From Rhododendron vialii (taxonomy: Eukaryota > Streptophyta > Magnoliopsida > Ericales > Ericaceae): DNA of 64,000 nt. The translations under genes and the position numbers were made by a program. This document shows, one piece after another, positions 48,101 through 60,071 of this stretch. Under the pieces are notes generated by a model that saw only the letters and a list, made by a program, of their open reading frames with translations, did not search any database and had not been told where the DNA came from. The stretch's first letter is position 1, and each line of letters starts with the position of its first letter. The DNA lies in assembly GCF_030253575.1 (NCBI RefSeq), contig NC_080562.1, positions 41,951,852 through 42,015,851 on the forward strand, written 5' to 3'.

Positions 48101-50261
48101 CATGGAGGGAGTAGAACTCATGCTGACCACCAAGGTTCCATATGGAAATCTTTGTGTCTTCGTCTTTGAAAGTTTTTATCGTCATTCCAACCGTTCTAAC
48201 TGCTTGCTCAACTGGCTTCACTATAGTTCTAACTGCTTGATCCATGTAGGGTAGCTTTGAAGAAGAGAAGTTCTGAGATACGGAATTGCATAATGTAGTT
48301 TTACCTGCACAATAAAACAAAGAGAAGGATGATGGTCAAAATATATACATCACATGGACTGGGGTATGAGTCTCGGTTAGAGCTGTGTGTGTCCAAGCGT
48401 CAAACTTTCCTAGACTTGTATCTTGGGATATCTTAATATGTGTCCAAAATACAGGTATCGGTAAAGGGACACATCTTAAACAATAACTTGTATCATTTCT
48501 TATGCATCATGTTCAGAAATTATATTGAAAATAGTTAAATGTACTTCAAATCAAATGGGATGCCGAGAAACATGGAATTTGTATGTCCTGTCTATGTGAA
48601 AGGCACGAAATGTTTCTTTTCTAGATATATGGGCTTCGCAAGATCTGTCCAAATTGGGTATGGGTGTATGACACATATCCCACAGCCAGATATCTGTCAG
48701 ACAGGGTTACCCATGGGGAAAACAGAAGAGTACATGTGACGCAAAACTTACCAGCATTTTCTTGGCCGCAGAAGAATACTCGGCAACTTTTGGGCACCAC
48801 CATTGGCATGTCCTTGAGCAAATCTGTTTCTGCTTCTGTTTCTGTCCTCCCATTCTGACCCAGTTTCTGGTAAATCCCTTCTGTCTTCCCAGAATTCTGC
48901 AGCGGCGTTCTTGCGAGATCAAGTTCTTCGATCCAGGGATTCACTTGCAACGTCTCCATTATTACTTGTAGCACCAAATCCCCATTCACTCCTTTGCAGC
49001 CTTGAAAAGACAAGCGCCTTAAACTGGCATTCCTCTCCAAGCTCTTGAAGATTTTAACAAAATCTTCTGGCCTTAAACCTTCATCATCGTATACCCCCAT
49101 CCTTGTCACGGTTTGATTGGTCGTCAGCATCTGTAAAACAGCTGCAAGACCTCCCCTTCCCATCTTTGTTTTCCCACCTCCAAAAGTTACTGCCTTTATT
49201 GTTGTATTTGCTTGACATTGCAAAGTGGAGAATCTGCTCAAGGGGCAGAGTAAATGTTCCACGCCAATACCACCAAACCAGTTTCCATCAAGATATAAAC
49301 TTTGCAAGCTCTGATTCTTGAAAAGTCCAGCTGCAACATAAACAACTCCCTTGTCTTTTAAACAGGTTTTTGACAGATTTACCTCTTTCAGACTCCGGTT
49401 CTGCTCCAAAACCCATCGGAACTCCTTGGCCCACCGAGATTTCAGGCGGACCCCAGTCAAGTCCAGTGACTTAACCGTTGAGTTCCACCCGAGGGCACAA
49501 GCAACCCGGCAAGACCCTGCCACATCAAGCTTGTAAATCCTCAGTGTGCTGTTTTCAGGTACGAACTCAACCACTTTGGAACTTTTTTCTCCTTGTTCTC
49601 CGCTCCATACATGAACTTCCATGGCTCTATTCCTTGCTAAAACAGCAGATATTAGTGGGGTTGCTGTTATCGAACTTGAATCGAAAATTGTCAACAGCTT
49701 CAGTGTAGGATTCACTTCTATCATCTTTGAGAGCTCCTCTGCTCCTTTAGACCGAATAGAGTCTTCCCATATTTGCAACTCTTCCAAACTATTGTTCACC
49801 TTTAGAGCTGAAGCAAGGAGGCTAGCTCCAACTGACCCAATTCCCGATTCTGAAAACATGATTTCTTTAACTACACCATTTCTCTTCACTATTTCTGATA
49901 ACTCATATAAGCACTCCGTGTTAAACCTGTTTCGTCTAAACACGATTTGCTTGATGCCTGTGTTATTCTCCAGTAATGCCCCGAGATTGTGTATTTGCTG
50001 CAACTCCCAATTAACTTGGTGAAACTCCAAGTTTCGCAGCGACAAGTTAGTCGTCTTGGATGTTCCTAAAACTGTCAAGAGGTGAGAGAATTGGGAAAGC
50101 CCATCGTTTGAAATGTTTATGTTGATGGAGTTTTCTGTTTCTTGGAAACAAGCTGAAGTTGGTTGAGAGAGGTAGAAGGAGATGCTGTGCAGATTGAGGG
50201 TCTCGGATTTCGTTGCCTGAAGAAACCATTGAAGATCTTTGGTAGTCTGGCTTGTTGACAT
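45166..50261 (-). CDS. TRN1: TORNADO1-like LRR-ROCO protein
   Basis: Three minus-strand exons (50261-48752, 48304-47058, 46542-45166) join in frame to 1377 residues, against about 1380 in Arabidopsis TRN1/LOP1. The N-terminal half (about 60-470) carries leucine-rich repeats of the ribonuclease-inhibitor kind. A Roc GTPase domain follows: P-loop CGQENAGKTT near residue 499, switch WNLGGQHEF, and THYDK as the base-recognition motif. Then come a COR domain and a long conserved C-terminus ending in RVRYRDSGQIAWICRRHM. TRN1 acts in auxin distribution and radial patterning of leaf and root, together with the tetraspanin TRN2. The first intron falls inside the P-loop, after the G of GKT. The second intron has a GC donor (CAG|GCAAGA). 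The ATG chosen is the first in frame and matches the family start (KDLQWFLQATKSE). Confidence 0.96.
46543..47057 (-). other. GC-AG intron 2 of the TORNADO1-like gene
   Basis: On the minus strand the donor is TTACAG|GCAAGA and the acceptor AACCAG|GTG. Only this pair keeps the frame and the family text FFPRLQ-VHLHNRIM. The nearest GT downstream would add residues absent from relatives. Confidence 0.82.
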
Positions 50262-50443
50262 TGTTGGTGTGGTGAGAACTCTTTGCAGGTTTAGGGAACT
50301 AAAATGTGCTTTGCAGTTGCACACAGAGATAAAAAGGAACCATTAAGGTAAATTTCAAGGTCAAGAATCAAGATTGTCTGAGGAAGCCCCTTTTTGAAAA
50401 ATAGGGATCAGAAGATGTTCTTTGATTATACATTGGGATGAGA

Positions 50444-50700
50444 GAAGCCGTGAATATATAAGCAGAAAATGTTTTTTGATTATATATTCACGGTTCTGCG
50501 CAATCTTGGCTGTCCAAAAATATTTTGGACGATCCGGACTAAAAACAATCTATTAACGGATTACCGTTAATAGATTGTTTTCCGTTCATGGATTGTTTTT
50601 AATCCGAATCGTCCAAAACACTTTTGGACGGTCGAAATTGAGCGCCGTAAACTTTATTCACGAAATTCACTGTTCTTTCGTGAATAAGATTTTCTCTATT
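50444..50700. repeat. Hairpin-rich inverted repeat, probable MITE remnant
   Basis: CTGTCCAAAAATATTTTGGAC and ACAATCTATTAACGG are mirrored by CCGTTAATAGATTG and GTCCAAAACACTTTTGGAC. Flanking words such as CCGTGAATATATA and TATATATTCACGG also pair. No target duplication is clear. It lies about 200-440 bp upstream of the TORNADO1-like start codon. Confidence 0.5.
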
Positions 50701-52471
50701 GGATATGGGTAAATAAAAGGCATCCCTTGTTGCTTTTTCGGTGGAATGACAGCGTTTTGGAACTTTTTTCTATTATGGACTGTTACTATTCTTTAAGAAT
50801 GTCATCTTTCAAAAGAATGATGCAGAAGTGGCAATTTTTTCATCTTGAGGAGTCATTATTTCAAAGTGAGAAATCCAGAACTCTACATGCCTTTTGTATG
50901 TATTGCTTTAGTATTAAACCCTCTATGCCTCTGAACTACTTTAAATACTCTTTGTGCCTACCGTAAGAATGGAGTAGATCTACAGCTGATAACCGATGTG
51001 AAGCTCTAATATGCTGCTCTTCTGCATTATGGAATCAGGTAACTGTGCGTGTAAGCTGACTCGTACACTTTATTAAAAAAAAAGAAAGAGATGAGTTTCT
51101 TTCTTTTGGTCCTATCTGCATCACAGAGGTGAATTAAAGATGTTTCAACTTTTTTTTGAACTTTTAGGCTGTTAAAAGTCCAACTGCTCTCTATTTTTTT
51201 CCTTCTATTCCCACTGAAGAATGGGGAATCCAATAAAGCAGAACGAAAAGGCAACCGAGTATTGGACAAGTTAACCTTCTTTAAGGGATCTTAATCATGT
51301 TGACAATGACAGAGGTTTAATTAATGAAGGCAGGCATATTTGGACGCCTTTTAGAAAAAATGAAAAATGACCTCATTTATTCTTCATACTACTTCTCAAG
51401 GCACATAGTCATTGCCAAGAGGCTCCAACGGCATCAGGGTGGGTGCACTTAGGTACCAAGAGAAAGGAAGTTGGAGTTCAACTTGTCTTTTAAAGTGTTA
51501 ACCTAACTTTTTTAATAATACTGTTCTAAGAAAAGAAGTAGATCCATTTTCTCCAGCTATGCTACCATGTGTGAGAACAAACTCGCATTTTCAATTTCCT
51601 TACGAACAGGCATGAGATGATTCCAGTTTATTGTTCTAAACAATTGAATTTAATTACTAACTCATAAGACACAGTATTCAAAACTTGTTAGCAAGTTCAG
51701 AAATTTGGGTTCCGATGTAAGTTTTTTACTTTTTAGATTCCTTTCGTCATGACAAAGCAATAATCCATAAAAAAAAATGGCGAAAAAGTAACGCATGCAA
51801 AAAAAATAGTCCAAATTGCTTATTTAGCCAAACAACCCCTTTAGTCTTGGTCTGTCAGGCATATTGAAGACATGCGAGGTTTAGGATCATTAAACAGCAT
51901 GGTGGTCTTGGATCATAAACCTTGCAACTCGAAACACGATTTCATCAGAACATTATTAACGAGCACGTTTTAAAATTAATTATCAATAAGCTGATAAAAA
52001 AAGCAGAAATTGAAAAGTTTCAATCCCCACACAAGAAAACGTACCTTTTCTGTTATAATTTTGAATTTTTTTTTGTTTGAAATTTCAGAAAGATCTTCAT
52101 GAGCGGATCAGCAAAACATACAATTAATGGTCACATTTAAAAGCAATTTTCATAGTAGAAAAATTAAGTTATATTTTTTTTTGGAAATAATTAGTATATC
52201 TCAGAAGCTTTTGAAAGAAAAGTAGTATTTTGGGGTCACTTGAACGATTTTAAAAAATTAGTTTGGACCTATTTGAATTGTTTTTGGACTTGAAATGAAG
52301 GTAGGCCTACCTCAGGCCCAATCAAGTCCAAGAAGCCCCAAGGGCCCAACTTAACAATCCAATTTTTTTGACCCAAAAGTTGAATCTCTCGGACCGATGA
52401 TCTGATCCCCGGTGGTGTTGCCTCCATAGATAAACACGCTAATCTTGTTGATGCCATAGAAATGAGAAACT

Positions 52472-52674
52472 TTTCAGTGCCGAGCGGGTATTGCCTACGT
52501 GGCACCCGCTCGGCGCACCCGAGCCGTCCGATACATTTTTAAACGGCTCGGATTAAAACCCTCTTTTTCCTTCCATCCCAACACTTTCTCTCTCCAAATC
52601 TGAGTCATTCAAAAACGAAATGGACGGCTCGGATGGCCGAGCGGGCACCACGTGGTACCCGCTCGGCACTGAAA
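52472..52674. mobile_element. MITE with TTTCAGTGCCGAGCGGGTA ends
   Basis: The 203-bp element starts TTTCAGTGCCGAGCGGGTA and ends TACCCGCTCGGCACTGAAA, a perfect 19-bp terminal inverted repeat. Sub-terminal CACGTGG and GCTCGG words are also mirrored. No convincing target duplication was found, so the superfamily is open. A diverged copy in the opposite orientation lies at 62627-62826. Confidence 0.8.
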
Positions 52675-53109
52675 TTTTTTCCCGTAGAAATAGAGCAAAC
52701 ACAACCCCCAAGAATTGCACGAGAATTCCCAACCGGTATACAGAGAAAGAACCATTTTGATGGTCATAACAATCGAAAAGGATGAAAGGAAATTCAAGAA
52801 GTAATATCAATGAAACCTTCTTCTGGTTATTGATTACAACATTCAAGACAGTCAAACATCTGAGAGATTGCTTAATCCTTGTTTATTAAACACAAATAGA
52901 TCAAATTCAAGCTGTCCAACAGGGGCAAACAAAATAAGGAAGTTCCGATTCAAACAAGCTATCCCATGATTTCACCAATCCAGCACGAAAACCACAGTAA
53001 GTCCTACTCCTACCTAAATGTAGTGAATAAATCATACGACAATTCCAGTCTTTAGGCTTGAATTTCATCCGTCTGATAGCAGAAAACACAAACTTCACTT
53101 CTAAGGCTA

Positions 53110-54270
53110 CTATGTACAGGGAAGCAATGTACTAACTATCAAATATATCATTTCAGAGCCAGTATCCGCAACACTGATTCTCCCCTGCAAGAGAAAGAAA
53201 TTGGCATCATCAAGTATGATACTCTCGGCCACGAAAGCTTTGCGGTCCAATGAAAGCTATAGCTTTTCAATTATGTTCCAACCTAAAATGAAAAAGCATT
53301 TCGCACAATGCAAGGCCACTAACCCACTTTTGAACTAAAACATCCCAAATTCCAATTGTCTTGTCATTAAGCTTTAAAACAAACAAGAAGCATGAACATT
53401 CTCAGACTTTTGTTCCTCATTTCCTAACTGTTCCTAATTTCCTAATCAAAATAGAAAACTTTGTTGCTATGGTTCCTGGAGAGCATAACACTCAATTTGA
53501 TGACAAGCCTATCGGACAAGAAAGAATTTTGCATAACAAACCGCACAGTCAGTTTTAAAAGAGCTTTGAAAATGATCATGCCTGACAAAAAATATGTTCT
53601 CACACTAATCTTATATTGATGACTGTCATCATCTCCTCCGCCCACCTCCCATCCAAAGTTGTGAAGGCAAGGATTTTGTATGCAACCGTATCTTCCCATT
53701 AAAAACTTCTTTGGACAAGCCAGACGCATACACTGACATCAAATCAACATATTCAAAACAAGGCATAAGATGCTTAACCTGTAATACAGTCTTAATTGAG
53801 CAAATGGTTAATATGGTCACTCCTAAACGTTGATTTTCATAGAAAGTGCACGGGTAGTTTTTGACCTACAGAATGATATAGGTGCCAACTAGCAGAAACC
53901 ACTTGTCATCTTGTCTTGTCTGGTATTTAAAGTACCTTGAACACATTTAGCCCTTGCAAGTCCACACTGTTCCCTGCATACTTGTAAGGGTGAGCCATCT
54001 GCAAGGTTCTTAAAATCAATGGGATCTAAAATGTGTTGAGATGATCCCAACAGCACTCAAGTCTCAAAGCTGCTAAACATGTAGAGAAACATAATATTCA
54101 TATACCTTCAATGGGATAAGCTCGACAACCGGTGAAGGGAGATGCACATCTCTCTCGGACACGGTGAACGTGCTGTGACTTCCCCGGTCTTGTGGTACCA
54201 AGCCAGGCAAGCACTGAGGAACCAGCGATGGTGTGCGCTTTGTATCCTGGTCCTTGGCTTCAGATCCTCC
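53110..54270 (-). CDS. Unrecognised gene, 3' coding exons
   Basis: Three minus-strand exons stay in one frame with phase-0 junctions and good splice sites: 54270-54106 (GGSEAKDQDTKRTPSLVPQ to VVELIPLK), 53998-53936 (MAHPYKYAGNSVDLQGLNVFK) and 53184-53110 (GRISVADTGSEMIY to a stop). Together they encode about 99 residues of a compact, probably conserved C-terminus. I do not recognise the family. Possible upstream exons are 54712-54639 (GQLCDGVLLDGTKKALWNAD) and one ending at 55005 (SWVQLVRLEKIFRRVKLLQ), but the 74-base exon would bring a phase that does not fit the 54270 exon, so an exon is missing or a splice site is misplaced. The 5' leader probably starts in the duplicated stretch near 55.7-56.0 kb. 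The start codon is not identified. Confidence 0.5.
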
Positions 54271-55679
54271 CTATGGACGCCTATAAGGACACTGGTTAAA
54301 TAGTTTCGGAACCAAAAGTTCTAGCAAGGATCAAGCTATTTTTTAAATGCAATCACATTCCAACACTAATTTTCATTTTTCAGTACCCGGAACAAGAAAT
54401 TAAACATTGTCACCAAGCCAGAACTCATATGACTTCAAATGTATAGGACTTATCCCATGCACAAGGCTGATGCTTACCAAAAGGTATGGGAAAGGTAAAA
54501 AATAGGAAGGAAAAAAAACCCAGTGTTGTATCACAGAAGTTGCCCCTGAAAACAATTGAAAATAATCTAAAGCATAAATAAAAGGATGCATATGATGTAG
54601 AAAATGTGACAACAAGCCAAAGGTTAAAGAACCATCACCTAATATCCCCATTATCAGCATTCCACAATGCCTTTTTTGTTCCATCTAGCAAGACCCCATC
54701 ACAAAGTTGCCCCTGAAACAAAGACAATCCATGACACCCAATAAAAGAACATATGCATAAAGCACCTCTATGTAATTTCTGCAAAGTCTCTACTCTTGCA
54801 CATAAATTAAAATTAAGAAACCACAAACCTTCTTGGTCCTAACTCCTAAGGCAAATGAAAAACAAAATCATCATCCCAATCCGAATTTTCCCTCAACACA
54901 AAAGGTCCAAAAGATAAAAAGACAGAAGAACACCATGTAAAAGTTAAACCCTCACATCTTTGAGTTAAATCGAAGACAAATTGATTAATCTTAAAACATA
55001 TCACCTGCAGGAGTTTCACTCTTCTAAATATCTTCTCCAATCTTACAAGTTGTACCCACGATTCTTAATTGCGGTGCAAGATAAACCACTAGAGCTTCCT
55101 CTAAATTGAACTCTTGTACCTTCTTCCGAATCAAAGCCTTCCATTTAAAAACAACACGTATTAAAAGCATGAACAGAAATAGCCAGAGCAAAATTACACG
55201 CACACCAATACACAAAACACTAAAACACAGAAGACGAAAACCTAGTGACAAAACATTCAAATCGAAAACCTGGATCATTCTCATAAACCCCAAAAATTCG
55301 CCAGAACACTCCCCACATCGCAGGAATGGAGCAACAAACCAACATTCATCCAAATACACTCAAACAGCATGCAACCACAGGACATACTCACAAGCAACAA
55401 CACACAGAGAAAAGACACAAACAAAACTTCAACGAGAAAAACGCAGCAGCACACCCTTGACACAAAACACAGTGGGTTCCCTCCCCCCCTCCCCAACATG
55501 GAGGAAAACAGCCTCAATCCAAGACCCCAACAACCTAGTCAAAAACACACAACCCACTAAATTAGACCAAACAAAAGCACACATGAACGAATATGAACCA
55601 CCAAAAACACAGATCATTTGCGATTTCGCAAGCGCATCAGTCCATGCCAACAAAAGGCAAACCACAGCGCAGAGCAAAA

Positions 55680-56020
55680 ATTTTGGAAAGCTAAAAAATC
55701 AGACCAGACCTCGCTAACCGAAAGAAAAAACGTTAACACAATCGCGGACGGAGGGACGAACCCACCCGATGAGCAGTGCACAAATCTAAGATCGGAGCAG
55801 CTAGGATCCCCTCCCAAGCTTAAAAAAAAAAAATCAGACCAGACCTTGGCACCTCGCTAACCGAAGAAAAAAAACGGTAACACAATCTCTGAAAAGCTAA
55901 GAAATCAGACCAAACCTCGCGAACCGAAGGGGAAAACGGTAATACAATCGGCGGACGGAGGGACGAACTCACCCGATGAATAGCGCACAAATCTCAGATC
56001 GCAGCAGCTAGGATTCCCTC
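55680..56020. repeat. Tandem duplication of about 200 bp at the presumed 5' end of the unrecognised gene
   Basis: The text AATCAGACCAGACCTCGCTAA through GACGGAGGGACGAAC to CAGCTAGGATCCCCTCC (about 55680-55820) recurs as a diverged copy at about 55880-56020, with a partial third copy between them near 55835-55865. On the minus strand each full copy holds a strong donor context (CATCGGGTGAGT or CATCGGGTGGGT), so each could act as a leader exon. Confidence 0.7.
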
Positions 56021-56559
56021 CAAAGCACTTCCACTGCAAATAGCGGCAAATAGCGTTTGCAGAGAGAGAGAATTGAAGCCAATTGAAGAGAAAAAGACCT
56101 AAATACCCATCAGGCTACATAGGCTCACTCCAATTGAGGGGGCATAATTGGAAAAATCGAGCAATAGGGGAAGGATATATATACCTTTCGTTTAGGTTTT
56201 GTTTGTTCTGTCATTTACAAAACCCACCCCAGAGACGAGACTCCATTGCCGACTTCACTCCCCAGTCGGCCGATGAGATCTCCACAAGAAATAATGGTAA
56301 CCGGAGCTGCAGTTTCTCAATGGTAACTGGAGCTGCAAGAGGAGTGGCTTACATTGGATTACAAGGGAACCCCCACGTCGGGTGGAACAAGATCTCCAAC
56401 GTCTACGACAAATTCTGTCAACAAGTCAGAGCCTCCGTTGCTTGTCGCCTCCATTGTGCTTGTGCTTCTTGTCATGCTGGAGGACCCAAAAAAAATATCC
56501 GTCGGGGATCGGGGCGAGTTTTTGAGAGGGTATAAATCCAAGAGATAAATTGCCAGAAC

Positions 56560-57768
56560 ATGCTAGCTTTGCGCCTTGTTCGCAAATTCGGTACCCACGC
56601 CATAGCTGCTGCTGCCAATACACTCCCGACTCCCTTTGCGAAGTCCGTTCCTAAACAAACGGCCATAGGAGGTTTAGAGGAGCCTGCACTTGTTAAGCTT
56701 AAGGCCGAGAGAGACCCCGAGAAGCTGTTCCATCTATTCAAGGCCAATTCCCGCAACAGACTTGTTATTGAAAACCGGTTCGCGTTTGAGGATACTGTGT
56801 CCCGGTTAGCTGGGGCGGGAAGGTTGGATTACGTAGAGGACCTACTTGAGCACCAGAAGGCTCTCCCACAGGGCCGTCGTGAAGGCTTTGTCGTTCGGAT
56901 TATAATGTTGTATGGAAAAGCTGGAATGGTTAGTCATGCTGTTGATACTTTTAATAATATGCATTCCTATGGTTGTCGTAGGACTGTTAAGTCTTTCAAT
57001 GCTGCACTGAAGGTTTTGACACAAACTCGCGATTTAACTGCAGTTGAGTCGTTTCTCACGGAGGTTCCGTGGAAGTATGGTATTCAGATTGATATTCTTT
57101 CTGTTAATATTGTTATTAAAGCATTTTGTGAAATGGGTATCTTGGAGAAAGCTTATTTAGTCATGGTAGAGATGGAAAAAATTGGAATAAGACCTGATGT
57201 TTATACTTACACGACACTTTTATCGACATTTTATAAGAATAATCAGCCAGAGGTTGGCAATGGGTTGTGGAATCTTATGTTGCTTAAGGATTGTTTGCCC
57301 AACCTTGCAACCTTCAATGTTAGGATTCAGTTTCTGGTGAACAAAGGAAGAGCTTGGGACGCTAACAGTCTGATGGGTGTGATGTGGCATATTAGGATAC
57401 CTCCTGATCTGGTGACTTATAATTTGGTGATCAAAGGCTTTTGCCGAGCTGGTTATATGGAAATGGCGAAAAGGGTTTATTCTGCTTTACTTAACAATGG
57501 ACATAAGCCGAATCTGAAAATTTATCAGACTATGATCCATTATCTGTGTGAAGGAGGGGACTTTGATTTGGCATATACAATGTGTAAAGACAGCATGAGT
57601 AGGAATTGGTTTCCGAACGTGGATACCATCTGTAGGTTATTTGAAGGCTTGCGGATGACTGGGGAGCTTGGGAAGGCTAGCTATATCATGAAGTTGGCTA
57701 AAAAACGGGTGCCCCCTTTGACTGCAGACCAATTACATGCCTCGCAGTCTATACTTCAGAGAAGGTGA
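56560..57768 (+). CDS. P-class pentatricopeptide repeat protein, probably mitochondrial
   Basis: A single exon encodes 402 residues. The basic N-terminus (MLALRLVRKFGTHA) suits a mitochondrial presequence. From about residue 105 come roughly eight 35-residue PPR motifs of P type, for example VKSFNAALKVLTQTRD, DVYTYTTLLSTFYKN, DLVTYNLVIKGFCRAGYME and NLKIYQTMIHYLCEGGD. There is no E or DYW extension, so RNA editing is unlikely; binding and stabilising or processing an organellar transcript is the usual role. It resembles the short PPR proteins such as At1g80150 in length and start, from memory. The gene is intronless, as most PPR genes are. A TATAAATC word lies 30 bases before the ATG. Confidence 0.93.
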   Translation: MLALRLVRKFGTHAIAAAANTLPTPFAKSVPKQTAIGGLEEPALVKLKAERDPEKLFHLFKANSRNRLVIENRFAFEDTVSRLAGAGRLDYVEDLLEHQKALPQGRREGFVVRIIMLYGKAGMVSHAVDTFNNMHSYGCRRTVKSFNAALKVLTQTRDLTAVESFLTEVPWKYGIQIDILSVNIVIKAFCEMGILEKAYLVMVEMEKIGIRPDVYTYTTLLSTFYKNNQPEVGNGLWNLMLLKDCLPNLATFNVRIQFLVNKGRAWDANSLMGVMWHIRIPPDLVTYNLVIKGFCRAGYMEMAKRVYSALLNNGHKPNLKIYQTMIHYLCEGGDFDLAYTMCKDSMSRNWFPNVDTICRLFEGLRMTGELGKASYIMKLAKKRVPPLTADQLHASQSILQRR

Positions 57769-58018
57769 ATTACAAATGATATAGTGGAAGACAAGGATTT
57801 TATGGATCTAAGACCAGGCAGCTCACTTGGAGTTGGAGCTGGTGTTCATCTTACTCTTTTCATCTGGAGATAGATTTGGGAAACTCTGAGCATGTGCAAT
57901 ATGTTGATGGAGAACTATTTCAGAGGAAGATGTAATGTTTTGCTCCAATATATTCAATGTGCTGTATTATAGTTCCGTTGTCGAGAAGGCTAAATGAACC
58001 TTAGTCGAGAAGGCTCTT

Positions 58019-58023
<5 letters not shown>

Positions 58024-58101
<78 letters not shown>
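58024..58101. repeat. (CT)n microsatellite, 78 bp
   Basis: About 39 uninterrupted CT dinucleotides, 256 bases after the PPR stop codon. This is the longest pure dinucleotide tract in the window. Confidence 0.97.
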
Positions 58102-58102
<1 letters not shown>

Positions 58103-60071
58103 CCTTCAATACTGCAAATGCATGATCTTGCACATTTGTGACTCATGTGTATACCTAAGAATTTTTTAAAGTAGCACCAACTCTTCTGTCAAACCTTCTC
58201 GGACACTGCTGCACACTTTTGACACTTCCTGGATGAATCCATGGTTTTAAAACATGTTTCCAGAGCTGAAAGATACCTTTTTAGATTCGGCATTTACAGA
58301 ACTGTCCCATGCGCTTGGAGATTGGATATCACAAGTTAAAGAGTGTAATTTCTTTGGAATAAGACCAAATTAATTTGACATAATACGTATGACCAGAATT
58401 TGAAGCATTAATTGAGCTTTTTTTCAGCGTAAGAAGAGAGTGTAAACATGTTAAACAGACTTCAGGAGAAGTTTGATTCTATGAACACCAAAAAAGGAAA
58501 GAAGGAAACTTGGATTATTGATTTCTATTAGGTATACCGTATACTCAAACAGGAAGCCTAATTCTGTTCCTAAGCTGGCATTTTTATATGTAACTTGAAT
58601 GTGACTTCATAATTATGTGTCTCTTTATGTTTAGTACTTACCCATTGTAGGGTCAAGGTTGATTTATCGCGACCATATTCTCATTAAGCAGAACATGTCC
58701 AGGCAATACATTATTCTAGACTCCAAGGGTTTCATTTTTGTGTGTTCAGTTTTAGATTGGCTAGGAAGTGCAATTTGGAAAGTGGACTATGCTATGGCTG
58801 AAATAAGGAGTTTTTTTTGGGTTTTATGTTGCTTCCTTCTCCATCCCTTCTCCAATAATCATCTATTAAACGATTCTACTAGTCTAGTTTGGAACTGCCT
58901 CATTGTATATTCAGAAGAGGTTGGCATGTATCTACTCAGCTGGAATAGTTATTAATCAGGCCCAAATTCTATGGGGTAAGTATAACATATATGTGGTACT
59001 GATGTAAATATGACTGTTGTCCTTGCAGAGAATTGGATGAAAGAAGATCACGTGAAGGTTCCATGAATGACAATGTTGACTAGGTGAGTTGGCTTTAGGC
59101 CAATAGATGGGATTATATATTACATTACGTCTCAATTGCTAGTTCCTTTTGGAGGAGGTTATATTCTTTCTTCTTCAGAGTTGAAGTATGCAATTGTATA
59201 CTCTGCCATGGTGATGCGGTATGCTCCTTGCTTTTGATCCTATAGTGTTTTTTTTTTCCTTTGATCAGCAAAAGAAAATTTTAGTAAGTCGGAACACCAA
59301 GTACAACATGTTAAAAGGGTGGTGGCACAACATCAACACTCGAGTGGAACAATTCAACTAGATTGGAATAACCACCGAGCAAATCATATGGTAAGCCAAC
59401 GACCATAAGTTAGCAAGATGCCAACTCAAAAACAAGGCAGTAGAATACAATCAAGTGCAAAATAGGAAAGACACCAACAAAGTTAACCCCCAAGTAGACG
59501 TTCTACATGCATGTAGAACATTAATGATCAGTTGATGGATTATGTTTGCTTGGGGGATAGTTTTGATGAGATTGATTCTCTTTGTGGCCTGTATTATTAC
59601 TGTGCTGGACAGGTTCAATTTTTTTTCACTCGCATAAATTTTTTACACTCAAAACGCAGTAGTAAAATACTATGATGCGCTTATTTTGTTTAAATATAAG
59701 CCTCCAGGCCCTCCATCCATTTTTTCTAGCCACCCTCTCCCCTTTTTCCCGGCCATCTTTTCATCTCCCTCTTCTTCAAATTCCTTGGGGTCTTTTGCCA
59801 TGTACTATAAAAACGAATCTGCTCCATTTGACGTACGTACATGCCTTCATAAATATCTGTATGCAGTGAAGATACAACAATCCACATGTTTCCCCTGATA
59901 TTTGTGAATGCTCGTCTTCCAGTTATCCCAGTATCCCGCGCTGCAATTATCATGAAAATCCCTTGCTCAGTTTATGTGTTTTCAGACCAAAAGCATTGTC
60001 AGAGTAATTTATGCCTTTTGTGAGCTGGCTTTGGTTATGGTCATTCCCAGTCTTCCCTGTTATTTTACTGC

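Larger units (their letters stand above)
50262..53109. other. Spacer upstream of the TORNADO1-like gene
   Basis: No gene is supported. It holds the TORNADO1-like promoter, a hairpin-rich repeat at 50444-50700 and a MITE at 52472-52674. The remainder is AT-rich. Confidence 0.5.

Noticed and set aside
55106-55717. 203-residue plus-strand frame rich in Thr, Lys and Asn
   Set aside because: Composition follows A/C-rich DNA, the complement of a T/G-rich intron of the minus-strand gene, and no domain is seen.
56083-56535. 150-residue frame before the PPR gene
   Set aside because: No recognisable domain. It overlaps the probable PPR leader and contains a short duplication (AATGGTAACYGGAGCTGCA).
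58659-58955. 98-residue frame after the PPR gene
   Set aside because: Low-complexity hydrophobic text with no family resemblance or promoter.
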